A stretch of DNA of 64,000 bases from NCBI RefSeq assembly GCF_025961225.1, contig NZ_JAOQNG010000003.1, positions 372,001 to 436,000 of the forward strand, read 5' to 3'. Positions 42,583 to 51,486 of the stretch are shown here, piece by piece. Both the position numbers and the translations under genes were made by a program. The notes beneath the pieces are model-generated. The model did no database searches. It was given only the letters and a program-made list of their open reading frames with translations, and had not been told where the DNA came from. How positions within the stretch are numbered: position 1 is the first letter of the stretch; every line of letters starts with the position of its first letter. The stretch is from Azospirillum canadense. GTDB taxonomy: Bacteria; Pseudomonadota; Alphaproteobacteria; Azospirillales; Azospirillaceae.

Positions 42583-44576
42583 TCCGCCGCCTCCCGGATC
42601 AGGGCCTTGGAGCGGGGCATCTCGGGGAAGCGGGTGTGGACCTCGGCCAGCGCGGCCTCCACCCCGTCGGCGCCGGTACGGCCGGCCATGCGGCTGAAGA
42701 TCTCCGTCTTGGCGAAGAAGCGCCAATGGATCGGCAGCCCGTCGAGAACCCGCGTCAGGACATCATAGGCGGCCGGGGTCCACTGCCGCTCGTACCCCTC
42801 GCGTTCGGGTCCGAAATGGAAATGCGCGGTGGGCGATGGCCGGCCGGCCCGGAGCCGGTCGGTGGCCTCAGTGTCGAGCACGCCGTCGCGGATGACGACA
42901 CCATACTCCCGCTCCGCAGCATCCGCGGAGACGTAGCCGCGCGCCACGTCCCGGGCCACCCGCCACGCCTCGCGCGCGAAGGGGTCGCCCCGGCCGCCGC
43001 CGCCGGCCGAGCGGATGTCCAGCACGTCGCCCGGCTGCAGCACCGCGGTGTCGATGTTGCCCAGCCGCCGTTCCCCCGGCGTGCCGGGATTGACCACCAT
43101 GTCCGACAGCCCGGCCGCCTGGCCGCCCAGCACGCCCCAGGGGCGGAAGAAGCCGCGGTCGCGGTTGCGCGCGGTGATCCGGGTGTCGGGGGAGAAGACG
43201 CGGAAGGCCATGTGGGTGGCCAGCCCGCCGCGCCAGCGCCCGGCCCCGCCGCTGTCGGTCGCCAGGCCGTAGCGGACGAACTCCACCGGGGTTTCCATCT
43301 CGGTGATCTCGATCGGCGTGTTCTTCAGATAGGCCGCGTCGGCCCCCGACCCGTTGGTGCCGTCGCGGTGCGGCATGCCGCCGCCGCCGCCGACCACCGG
43401 GTTCACCGCGGCGATGATGCGGTTGCCCGTCCGCTCGTCGGTGGTCATCACGTTGACGATGCAATTGTTGCCGGCCGGGGCCGCCGGAAGACGCTCCGGC
43501 ACCGCCTGGGAGAAGGCGCCGAAGATCACCGAGCGCAGCCGCGCGCAGGTCAGCGACCGCATCCCCACCGCCGCCGGGAAGGTCGGGTTCAGGACCGACC
43601 CTTCCGGCGTGATGCAGGTGAAGGGCCGGGTCAGGCCGGTGTTGAGCAGGATTTTCGGGTTGAGGGTGTAGAGGACGTAATAGACGCCGACCAGCAGCAT
43701 GGTGTGTCGGGGATCGCCGCCCGACGGCACGTTGAGCGAGGAGGCGAGCTGCGGGTCCGACCCGGTGAAGTCCAGGATCGCCTCGTCACCCCTGATCGTC
43801 AGGGTCAGCTTCAGGCGGCAGGGGTTGGCGGCCACCGAATCCTCGTCGGCGTAGTCGGCGAACACCCACTGCCCGTCGGGCATGGCGCGCAGGATGTCGC
43901 GGGCCTGCGCCTCGGCATGGTCCAGCAGCGCCTCGACGCCGTCGAGGAAGGCGGTCTTACCGAACTTCTCGACCATGGCGAGGATCTTGCGTTCGCCGGT
44001 GTTGAGCGCGCCGACCAGCGCCTTGATGTCGCCGATGTTCAGGTCAGGCTTGCGGACGTTGGCGGTCATGATCCGCAGGATCTGCTCGTCGAACACCCCT
44101 TCGCGGACCAGCTTCATCGGCGGGAAGCGGATGCCTTCCTGGTGGATTTCGGTCAGCGCCCGCGACAGCGAGGCCGGCACCGCGCCGCCCATGTCGGTGT
44201 TGTGGATGTGCCCGCCGGTCCAGGCGATGATCTCGTCCTCAAAGAAGACCGGCTTCCACAGGTGGGTGTCGGGGGCGTGGGTCGCCACGAAGCCGGAATA
44301 GGGATCGTTGGTGAAGGCGACGTCGCCGGGCCGGTAATCCTCGATCATGTCGATGGCGCGGCCATAGGTCAGGCCCGGATACCAGGTCGCCCCCAGCTCC
44401 ATCGGCACGCCGAAGGTCTCGCCCCGGCGGTTCAGCAGCATGACGGTGAAGTCCTCCGTCTCCTTGACGAAGGCGGAATGGGCGGTGCGCTGGAGCGTGT
44501 GGGCCATGTTCTCGGCCGCCGAACGCGCGTGGTTCGCCAGAACCTGAAGCTTCATCCTATCGAACACGGCGGTCAC
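42579..44576 (-). CDS. hyuB: hydantoinase B/oxoprolinase family protein (HyuB)
   Basis: A 665-residue HyuB-type subunit. It begins VFDRMKLQVLANHARSAAEN and contains MELGATWYPG, GDVAFTNDPYSGFVATHAPD, HIHNTDMGG and SAGGGGRGDPFAREAWRVA near the C terminus. HyuA and HyuB together hydrolyse cyclic amides such as N-methylhydantoin or hydantoins with ATP, or act as acetone/acetophenone carboxylase-like enzymes. Overlaps its neighbours by four bases on both sides. Confidence 0.9.
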   Translation of the reverse strand: MTAVFDRMKLQVLANHARSAAENMAHTLQRTAHSAFVKETEDFTVMLLNRRGETFGVPMELGATWYPGLTYGRAIDMIEDYRPGDVAFTNDPYSGFVATHAPDTHLWKPVFFEDEIIAWTGGHIHNTDMGGAVPASLSRALTEIHQEGIRFPPMKLVREGVFDEQILRIMTANVRKPDLNIGDIKALVGALNTGERKILAMVEKFGKTAFLDGVEALLDHAEAQARDILRAMPDGQWVFADYADEDSVAANPCRLKLTLTIRGDEAILDFTGSDPQLASSLNVPSGGDPRHTMLLVGVYYVLYTLNPKILLNTGLTRPFTCITPEGSVLNPTFPAAVGMRSLTCARLRSVIFGAFSQAVPERLPAAPAGNNCIVNVMTTDERTGNRIIAAVNPVVGGGGGMPHRDGTNGSGADAAYLKNTPIEITEMETPVEFVRYGLATDSGGAGRWRGGLATHMAFRVFSPDTRITARNRDRGFFRPWGVLGGQAAGLSDMVVNPGTPGERRLGNIDTAVLQPGDVLDIRSAGGGGRGDPFAREAWRVARDVARGYVSADAAEREYGVVIRDGVLDTEATDRLRAGRPSPTAHFHFGPEREGYERQWTPAAYDVLTRVLDGLPIHWRFFAKTEIFSRMAGRTGADGVEAALAEVHTRFPEMPRSKALIREAAE

Positions 44577-46651
44577 TCCGCAAAGGTCAGGTGGAGGTTG
44601 AGGTGCGCGTCGACGCGGGCGCCGGTCCCGGCCGGAATGGCGAAGGTGGTGTCCTCCTGGGCGACGATGGCCGGCCCCTGGAAACGCGCCCCGGCCTGCA
44701 AATCCGCGCGGCGGTACAGCCCGACCGGGGTCACGGCGCCGCCGGTGTAGACCGGTACCGTCCGCTCCGCCGAGGCGCCGCGGTCGTCCTCCTGCGCGGT
44801 GGGGAAGTGCAGCGCCGGGCCGTTGCCGATGGCCGACAGGCGCAGATTGACGATCTCGATCCGCCCATCCGGGTCGTCGAAATCGTAGAGCCGGGCGTGC
44901 GCCGCGTGGAAGGCGGCGGCGATGGCGCCGGGGTCGTCGCCGTCCAGCCAGGAGGGGTCCAGCGGCGTCTCGATTTCATAACTCTGGCCGGCGTAGCGCA
45001 TGTCGGCGACGATCATCAGTTCGGCCGCACTGGAATGGCCCTGGGCGGTGAGCCAGTCGCGCCCTTCCGCGGCCATCGCGGCGAACGCCTCGCGCAGCGT
45101 CGGCATCAGGCCGGGGGACAGCTCCGCGAACAAGGTGCGGACGAAATCGCCGCGCAGGTCGGCGACCAATCCGCCCAGCGCCGACACCACGCCCGGCCAG
45201 CGCGGAGCGACGACGCGCGGCATTCCCAATTCGCGCGCCAGGAACACACCCAGCATCGGCCCGCCGCCGCCGAAGGGCATCAGCGCGAAGTCCCGCACGT
45301 CGACGCCGGCGCGCGCGGCCATCTTCTCGACCTCCGCGAACATCTCAGACACGGCGACGTCGAGGATGGCCTGGGCGGTGGCCTCCAGCGAACGGCCCAG
45401 CCGGTCGGCCAGCCGCTTAACGGCGGCGCGGGCGAGGTCGGCGTCCATCCGCAGCTGCCCGTAGGCCATCTGGCTGTGGCCGAGCCAGCCGCACACCACC
45501 ATGGCGTCGGTCACCGTCGCCCATTCGCCGCCGCGGCCGTAGCAGGCCGGACCGGGCGTCGATCCGGCGGATTCCGGCCCGACGCGCAGCACCCCCTGCC
45601 CGTCGACGCTGGCGATCGACCCGCCGCCGATGCCGATGGAGCTGACCGACACCGACGGGATGTGCAGCGGAAACTCGCCGATCATCTCGCCGACGCCGAA
45701 CTGGGCCTGACCGTCGATGATCAGGGCGAAATCGGCCGAGGTGCCGCCGATGTCGAGCGTCAGGATGCGGGGCTCCCCCGCCTGCCGGGCCAGCCACGCC
45801 GCCCCGTTCACGCCGGAGGCGGCGCCGGACAGCAGCATGTGGACGCAGGCCCGCTTGCCCTCCGCCGCGTTCATCACGCCGCCGTTGGATTTGGTCAGCA
45901 GCGGGCGGGCGGGCACGTCGCGGCCGGCCAGCCGCTCCTCCAGAGCCGACAGGTAGCCGGAGATCCGGGGATGGACATAGGCGTTCAGGATCGCGGTCGT
46001 CGTCCGCTCATACTCGCGGATCACCGGCCAGACCTCGGCGGAGGTGAAGACGAACAGGTCCGGGGCCAGCCGGGCAATCTCCTCCTTCACCACGGTCTCA
46101 TGGCCGCCATCGCGCCAGGAATGGAGGAAGGAGACGACGACGCCCACCGCCCCCTTGGCCCGGAGGGCGGCGACGGCGTCGGCGACGGCCGTCATGTCGG
46201 GGGCCTGCCGCTCCGTCCCGTCCGACCGCAGGCGGGCGGGAATGCCGAAGACCATGTCGCGTGCCACGAGCTGGTCGGGACGCGAGCAGAACAGGGAATA
46301 GGTGTCCGGCATGCGCAGCCGGGCGAGTTCGATCACATCCTCGAACCCTGCGTTGGTCAGCAGCGCCAGCGGCGCGCCTTTGCGCTGGATGACCGTGTTC
46401 ATCCCCACCGTCGTGCCGTGCACGAAGCGAGTGACGGCGCGCGGGTCCAGCCCCTCGCGCTCGGCCAGCAGGGTCAGGCCGGTCATCAGCTCCGCACCGG
46501 GATCGTCCGGCGTCGTCAGCACCTTCAGCGACGTCACCCGGCCCGACCGGGTGTCCAACGCGCAGAAGTCGATGAAGGTGCCGCCGATGTCGACGCCGAC
46601 CTTCCAATCGGCCTCCGGAACCGCCGCGCCCCGGTCCATGCCCCCGTCCAT
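44573..46651 (-). CDS. hyuA: hydantoinase/oxoprolinase family protein A (HyuA)
   Basis: A 692-residue ATP-binding partner of HyuB with the ASKHA nucleotide fold: VGVDIGGTFIDFCALD near the N terminus, FVHGTTVGMNTVIQRKGA, ILTLDIGGTSADFALI and ALMPFGGGGPMLG. ATP phosphorylates the ring amide so it can be opened. The ATG at 46651 follows AAGGGAGCGGAG; the frame is open to 46738 without homology. First gene of hyuA-hyuB-small FeS-FAD oxidoreductase. Linkage to an amine-oxidase complex suggests a cyclic ureide or N-methylated amide, for example a creatinine- or hydantoin-like compound, as substrate (inference). Confidence 0.9.
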   Translation of the reverse strand: MDGGMDRGAAVPEADWKVGVDIGGTFIDFCALDTRSGRVTSLKVLTTPDDPGAELMTGLTLLAEREGLDPRAVTRFVHGTTVGMNTVIQRKGAPLALLTNAGFEDVIELARLRMPDTYSLFCSRPDQLVARDMVFGIPARLRSDGTERQAPDMTAVADAVAALRAKGAVGVVVSFLHSWRDGGHETVVKEEIARLAPDLFVFTSAEVWPVIREYERTTTAILNAYVHPRISGYLSALEERLAGRDVPARPLLTKSNGGVMNAAEGKRACVHMLLSGAASGVNGAAWLARQAGEPRILTLDIGGTSADFALIIDGQAQFGVGEMIGEFPLHIPSVSVSSIGIGGGSIASVDGQGVLRVGPESAGSTPGPACYGRGGEWATVTDAMVVCGWLGHSQMAYGQLRMDADLARAAVKRLADRLGRSLEATAQAILDVAVSEMFAEVEKMAARAGVDVRDFALMPFGGGGPMLGVFLARELGMPRVVAPRWPGVVSALGGLVADLRGDFVRTLFAELSPGLMPTLREAFAAMAAEGRDWLTAQGHSSAAELMIVADMRYAGQSYEIETPLDPSWLDGDDPGAIAAAFHAAHARLYDFDDPDGRIEIVNLRLSAIGNGPALHFPTAQEDDRGASAERTVPVYTGGAVTPVGLYRRADLQAGARFQGPAIVAQEDTTFAIPAGTGARVDAHLNLHLTFAE

Positions 46652-46745
46652 CTCCGCTCCCTTTAGCAAGTCAGCCTGTGCTTGTTCCGGGCAAAAAGCT
46701 GACATGGCCGACCTAGGACGGTCTAAGACCCAATGCAAGCAAGCT

Positions 46746-46791
46746 CATAAGGCGGACTTATGCAATCTGACTCCTATAGCCCGGCCTTATG
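46746..46791. promoter_or_regulatory. CATAAG inverted repeats in a divergent promoter
   Basis: CATAAG-GCGGA-CTTATG (46746-46762) is a perfect inverted repeat, and a third copy CTTATG lies at 46786-46791, 29 bases on, about three helical turns. The sites are in the only AT-rich part of the gap between hyuA (-) and the DAO-type gene (+), so one regulator may switch both halves of the enzyme set together. Confidence 0.4.
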
Positions 46792-46885
46792 GGATTATGC
46801 CCAACCCGTCTTTGACCTGCCCGCCGGGTGTGGGCAGCCTGACCGATGGGGCGGAGCCGCGTCCGCCCGCATGTGGGAGAGGTCG

Positions 46886-48031
46886 ATGAGGGTTATCGTT
46901 CTGGGCGGCGGGTTGATGGGATCGGCCGCCGCCTTCTTTCTGGCCCGGCGCGGCCAGCGCGTCACTCTGCTGGAACGCAACCGCGTCGGCTCGGGCGCCA
47001 CGGTCGCGTCCTTCGGCAACATCCGCCGCACCGGGCGCTATCTGCCGCAACTGCCGCTCGCCCACCGGTCGCGGGCGCTCTGGAGCGAGGCGGAGCGGCT
47101 GCTGGGCCGGGACGTGGAGTTCCGCGCCACCGGGCATCTGCGGCTGGTGTTCGACGAGGATGGACTGGCCGACATGCGCCGCTACATCGTCGACGCGCGG
47201 CCCTGGGGGCTGGAGCTCGACGAACTGTCGCCACCGGAGATCCGCCGCCGCTTTCCGGGTCTGGGGCCGGCGGCCATCGCCGCCTCCTTCTCTCCGTTGG
47301 ACGGCAGCGGCAACCCGCGCCTGATCGCACCCGCCTTCGCCGACGCCGCCCGCCGCTTGGGTGCCGAGATCGTCGAGGAGTGCGGGCCGGTGGAGGTGTC
47401 GGCGACCGGCTCAGGGTTTGAAGCCGTGACGCCGCGGGGCCGTTTCGCCGCGGACTGCCTGCTGAACGCCGCCGGCGCCTGGGGTGCGCGCGTCGCCGCC
47501 GGCTTCGGGGAGAGCGTGCCGATGTCGGCGCACGGGCCGCAGATGGGCGTCACCGAACCCCTGCCGCACCGGATCCTGCCGGTGGTGGGCATGTGGTCGC
47601 GAGCGGGCGGGGATGGCTATTTCCGTCAGGTGGAGCGCGGCAACATCGTCTTCGGTGGTGCGGCCGAGCGTGTCCCGGTGGCGCTCGATCCCGGCCACGC
47701 CAAGGCGGACCCGGCGCGGCTGCCCGGTCAATTGCGGGGCCTGGTCCGGCTGCTGCCCGCCATTGCCGATGTTACGGTGATCCGCACCTGGTCGGGCTGC
47801 GAGGGTTATGTCGCCGACAAGCTGCCGGTGATGGGGCCGTCGGCGACGACGCCGGGGCTGTTCCACGCCTTCGGCTTCAGCGGCCACGGCTTCCAGCTCG
47901 GCCCCGGCGTCGGCGACGTGATGGCGGAGATCATCGCCACCGGGCGCACCGACACGCCGCTGCATGATTTCCGCATCGACCGCTTCCAGACCGCCGGCCA
48001 GCCGGTCGGCCTGCAAGCCGGCCTGTCCTGA
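46886..48031 (+). CDS. FAD-dependent oxidoreductase, DAO family (OoxB/HcnC-like)
   Basis: A 381-residue flavoprotein beginning VIVLGGGLMGSAAAFFLARR (residues 3-22), then GSGATVASFGNIRRTGRY, and closing with LPVMGPSATTPGLFHAFGFSGHG. It fits the amine-oxidising subunit of octopine/nopaline oxidase or D-hydroxyproline dehydrogenase complexes whose other two subunits are encoded divergently at 40895-42582. GGGAGAGG precedes the ATG; the frame is open upstream to 46760 without homology. Confidence 0.87.
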   Translation: MRVIVLGGGLMGSAAAFFLARRGQRVTLLERNRVGSGATVASFGNIRRTGRYLPQLPLAHRSRALWSEAERLLGRDVEFRATGHLRLVFDEDGLADMRRYIVDARPWGLELDELSPPEIRRRFPGLGPAAIAASFSPLDGSGNPRLIAPAFADAARRLGAEIVEECGPVEVSATGSGFEAVTPRGRFAADCLLNAAGAWGARVAAGFGESVPMSAHGPQMGVTEPLPHRILPVVGMWSRAGGDGYFRQVERGNIVFGGAAERVPVALDPGHAKADPARLPGQLRGLVRLLPAIADVTVIRTWSGCEGYVADKLPVMGPSATTPGLFHAFGFSGHGFQLGPGVGDVMAEIIATGRTDTPLHDFRIDRFQTAGQPVGLQAGLS

Positions 48032-48053
48032 CCGCGCCGCCGCGGCCCGCCGT

Positions 48054-49031
48054 TTAGCGGGCGGGCCGCAGGGCTTCGGACCGGGCGGTGAACCGGCCGG
48101 CCAGGGGGACCACCAACGCCGAGGCGGCGATCACGAAGGCGCCGGCCAGACTGACGGGGGACGGCAGCAGGCCGAAGATCAACGCGTCGAGGATCAGCGC
48201 CCATACCATGGCGGTGTAGTCGAACGGCGCCTGGGTCGAGACCGGCGCGCGGGCCATCGCCTCGGTCATAGCGATGTGCGCCAAGCCGCCGGAGATGCCG
48301 GCGCCGACGAGATAGGCCAGCGAAAGGCCCGTCGGGGTGATCCAGCCGAACGGCCAGCTCGCAAGGCCGCCGCACGCACCGAGGACGGCGAAGTAGAAGG
48401 CGATGGTCCCCGGCGCTTCGGTCGCGGTCAGCGTCTTGATCTGGACCCGTCCGGCGGCGGTCGCGACGGCCATGGCCAGCCCGGCCGCCACCCCGATGAT
48501 GGTGTCGCGATCCAGCGTCGGCCCTTCGAAGGCGGGGGCGAGCATCAGGACAACCCCGACGAAGCCGCTCAGCGCCGCGCCGATCGCGACGCCGCCCGGC
48601 CGCTCCCGCAGGAACAGCATGGCGGCCGGCACCGCGAGCAGCGGAGCCAGGAAGCCCAGCGCCGTCGCCAGCGCCAGCGGCAGATAGGCCAGCGAAATGA
48701 AGGACAGCACCATCGCCACGCCGCCATACAGGTTGCGCTTCAGATGGCCGACCGGCTGCTGCGTCTTCAGAGCCGAGGGGAATTGCCGGCGCCACATCAA
48801 ATAGGCGACGATCGGCGGCAGGGCGAAGGCGCTGCGGTAGAAGACAATCTGCCCGATCGGCGCCTCGACGGTCGCCAGCCGAACGAACAGCGACATCACC
48901 ACGAACAGCCCGGCCGACACCAGCCGAAGCAGCATTCCACCGCGGCTGCCGGAGGGAGATGGAGGGGGAGATGGTTCGGGCACGCGTGCGGCGTGAGAGC
49001 CGGCGGAGGAGTCCGGCGTCTGTCCCGGCAT
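48054..49031 (-). CDS. DMT (EamA) family transporter
   Basis: A 325-residue inner-membrane protein with ten predicted hydrophobic segments in two EamA repeats (LVSAGLFVVMSLFVRLATVE at the start, GFLAPLLAVPAAMLFLRERP at the end of repeat one, and ALILDALIFGLLPSPVSLAG late). Such carriers export amino acids or metabolites. The ATG at 49031 has GAGAAGGA upstream; a TTG at 49070 overlapping the stop of the GNAT gene (TTGA) is an alternative. It is probably co-transcribed with that gene. Confidence 0.85.
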   Translation of the reverse strand: MPGQTPDSSAGSHAARVPEPSPPPSPSGSRGGMLLRLVSAGLFVVMSLFVRLATVEAPIGQIVFYRSAFALPPIVAYLMWRRQFPSALKTQQPVGHLKRNLYGGVAMVLSFISLAYLPLALATALGFLAPLLAVPAAMLFLRERPGGVAIGAALSGFVGVVLMLAPAFEGPTLDRDTIIGVAAGLAMAVATAAGRVQIKTLTATEAPGTIAFYFAVLGACGGLASWPFGWITPTGLSLAYLVGAGISGGLAHIAMTEAMARAPVSTQAPFDYTAMVWALILDALIFGLLPSPVSLAGAFVIAASALVVPLAGRFTARSEALRPAR

Positions 49032-49066
49032 GATCGGCGCATCCTTCTCAAGAAGCCGGCGACGGC

Positions 49067-50005
49067 TCAACCCAGAGCTTGGGTGGCGAGTGCGAAGGTG
49101 ACGGGGCGGTCCGGCCCGCGCGTCGCCGGATCGGTCAGGGGCGCGCCCAGCGACATGGTCAGGACCGTGTCGTGGATCCGCAGGCCCGAGCGGGCGACGA
49201 ACAGCGGGAAGATGCCCTCGTCCAAATGGGTGTCCAGACGCAGGAAGCGGCCGTCATGCTCGTCCACATGGGGCCGGAGCACGGCGACGGCGTCCTCGTC
49301 CAGCCCGGCGACCACAGGGCCGACGACATGGCCGCGGCCGAAGGGACGGCAGAGGGCGAAGGCGGCCAGCGTGCCGTCCCGCTCCAGGCCATAGCCGACC
49401 GATTGTTCGAACAGCCGCGCGATCAGCCCGGCGCGCGAGGTGCCGAAGGCGCGTTCGTCCAGCGCCGTCACCGCCGCAAGGTCCGCCGCCTCCAGCCGCC
49501 GCACCGGCTCCGCGGAGGGGGGCTGGTCGCTGCGCCGCGCCTCGCCCTGGAACTGGAACACGGTCCGATGGCCGATGAAGCCGAGCGAGCGGTACAGCGC
49601 CAACGCCGCACGGGTGGCGTTGAGCCGGTAGGTCCGCCCCGCCGACGCCAACAGCACCCGCTTCATCAGCCATTCGCCGACCCCCAGCGATTGCAGCCGG
49701 GGCGAGGTCATGACCATGCCGATGGTCGCGAAATCGTCGCCGTGGGGAAACCACATCGCCGACGCCAGGACGCGGTCGATTTCGTCGAGGGCGACGAAGC
49801 CGTGGCCGACCTCCCGCGCGAACTGCCAGTCCTCCGCCCGGTGCGGCCAGCCGACCGAGATCGACAGCGCCTGCAAGCGTTCCAGGTCGATGTCGGCAAC
49901 GTCGGCCATCCGCACGTCGAAGGCGTCGACCGTCAGGGACGGCGGTAACGCACCGTCCGCCGATCCTCCTCCCCCCGATCCATCATCAAGACCGCGTTCG
50001 CTCAA
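49067..50005 (-). CDS. GNAT family N-acetyltransferase, two-domain
   Basis: A 312-residue protein with two acetyltransferase-like domains. The first has SLGVGEWLMKRVL as acetyl-CoA loop and LNATRAALALYRSLGF; the second is degenerate. The start is a TTG at 50005, directly after GGAGGAGGAAGC. It resembles the protein at 59281-60150 (shared WPHRxEDW, closing ALATQALG versus ALASQALG), so the two are paralogues in one catabolic region. Substrate unknown; a role in acetylating an amine intermediate, reversed by the ArgE-like deacylase at 50311, is conceivable. Confidence 0.82.
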   Translation of the reverse strand: MSERGLDDGSGGGGSADGALPPSLTVDAFDVRMADVADIDLERLQALSISVGWPHRAEDWQFAREVGHGFVALDEIDRVLASAMWFPHGDDFATIGMVMTSPRLQSLGVGEWLMKRVLLASAGRTYRLNATRAALALYRSLGFIGHRTVFQFQGEARRSDQPPSAEPVRRLEAADLAAVTALDERAFGTSRAGLIARLFEQSVGYGLERDGTLAAFALCRPFGRGHVVGPVVAGLDEDAVAVLRPHVDEHDGRFLRLDTHLDEGIFPLFVARSGLRIHDTVLTMSLGAPLTDPATRGPDRPVTFALATQALG

Positions 50006-50310
50006 AGCTTCCTCCTCCCCGGAGTTTCCATAGCGTAAGGCGATGCTCCTATGAGTCAACCGACACGCCTGAGCCACCAACCGCGCCCCCGAGACTACCG
50101 GGGCGACCACCGCACAAATCACCGCAAAGCGTCGGACTGGCACAACAATCATCCAAATCGCCCATGCATTCAGCATGGAATGGAGCGAGCACCGGCTAAG
50201 ATCGTGACTGTGGTAGCCGCCGACGCCGCCGCCCCTCTTCGCACACAGCAGCGAACTCAAAACGACTCCCCGCGCCCATGGCGCGCAGCATGGGACAAGG
50301 TGAGGCTGTC
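50006..50310. other. divergent intergenic region with a palindrome
   Basis: About 300 bp between the GNAT gene (-) and the ArgE-like gene (+), without a convincing ORF. A perfect inverted repeat CCATGC-ATTCA-GCATGG lies at 50162-50178 and may be an operator for both directions. No clear sigma70-type promoter was picked out. Confidence 0.4.
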
Positions 50311-51435
50311 ATGACCGTGATCGACATCCTGAAGGATCTGATCGCCGTTCCGTCCGTCGTCGGAACCCCCAACGGCGCCATCGTCGATGGGATTCGCGGC
50401 ATTCTGGAAGGTGCCGGGGTGCGCGTCCAGGTTCTGCCGGGGCCGGAGGGCGACCGGTTCAACCTGTTCGCCACCATCGGTCCGGCGATGGTTCCGGGGT
50501 ATGTCCTGTCCGGCCACATGGACGTGGTGCCGGCCAGCGAACCCGAATGGACCAGCGACCCGTTCCGGCTGCGCGCCGACGGCAGCCGGCTTTACGGGCG
50601 CGGCACATCGGACATGAAGGGCTTCATCGCGGCGGCGCTGGCGGCGCTGCCCGCCCTGACCGCCGCACCGCTCGCCCGGCCGATCCATCTGGCCTTCACC
50701 TATGACGAGGAGGCCGGCTGCCAAGGCGCGCCACATCTTCTGCCGCATCTGCCCACCCTGTGCGCGCCGCCGCTGGGCGTCATCGTCGGGGAGCCGAGCG
50801 GCCTGCGCGCCATCCGCGCCCACAAGGGCAAGGCTGCGGCCCGGCTGACGGTGCGCGGCCGGTCCGGCCATTCCTCCCGCCCCGACCAGGGGCTGAACGC
50901 CATCCACGCTCTGGCCGACGCGCTGACCGCCGCCGTCGCCCAGTCCGACCGCCTGACCCAGGGGCCGCTGAATTCAGTCTTCGAGCCGCCCTATTCCTCG
51001 CTGCAGGTCGGCACCATCCAGGGCGGGCTGGCGGTGAACATCATCCCCGACGCCTGCACCGCCGAGTTCGAAGCCCGCGCCATCGCCGGGGTCGACCCCG
51101 TCACCCTGCTGGAGCCGGTGCGCGAGGCGGCGGAGCGGCTGGAGGAGCGCGGGTTCGCCGTGGAGTGGACGCAGACCGGCGCCTATCCGGCCCTGTCCCT
51201 GGCCGCTCGCTCGCCGCTGGCCCGCCTGCTGGAGGAGCTGACCGGACAGGAGCCGCTGGCCGCCGTGAGCTATGGCACGGAGGCCGGCCTGTACCAGACC
51301 GCCGGGATCGACGCGATCATCTGCGGCCCCGGCGACATCGCACGGGCGCACCGCCCCAACGAACACATCCTCGTCGAGGAGCTGCAGGCCTGCCAGTCGA
51401 TGATCGAGGCGCTGGGCCAGCGCTGCCGCCTCTGA
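50311..51435 (+). CDS. M20 family metallo-deacylase (acetylornithine deacetylase-like)
   Basis: A 374-residue zinc amidohydrolase of the ArgE/DapE type: YVLSGHMDVVPAS (metal His and Asp), YGRGTSDMKGFIAAAL, FTYDEEAGCQGA (catalytic Glu) and VGEPSGL, with a dimerisation domain from about 175 to 285 and a late metal His in GDIARAHRPNEH. It removes an acyl group from an amino acid or similar amide. The ATG at 50311 has AAGGTGAGG upstream; 50278 is a weaker alternative. First gene of a six-gene operon ending at the terminator at 56897. Confidence 0.87.
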   Translation: MTVIDILKDLIAVPSVVGTPNGAIVDGIRGILEGAGVRVQVLPGPEGDRFNLFATIGPAMVPGYVLSGHMDVVPASEPEWTSDPFRLRADGSRLYGRGTSDMKGFIAAALAALPALTAAPLARPIHLAFTYDEEAGCQGAPHLLPHLPTLCAPPLGVIVGEPSGLRAIRAHKGKAAARLTVRGRSGHSSRPDQGLNAIHALADALTAAVAQSDRLTQGPLNSVFEPPYSSLQVGTIQGGLAVNIIPDACTAEFEARAIAGVDPVTLLEPVREAAERLEERGFAVEWTQTGAYPALSLAARSPLARLLEELTGQEPLAAVSYGTEAGLYQTAGIDAIICGPGDIARAHRPNEHILVEELQACQSMIEALGQRCRL

Positions 51436-51486
51436 CATCCGCCCCCTGCTCCCCCGCACCAGCCGCGCATCGCCAAAGGGACACCC

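Noticed and set aside
42255..46666. Long forward frames (831 and 691 codons) across the hydantoinase genes
   Set aside because: Shadows of hyuA, hyuB and the FeS protein, which are conserved and linked by four-base overlaps.
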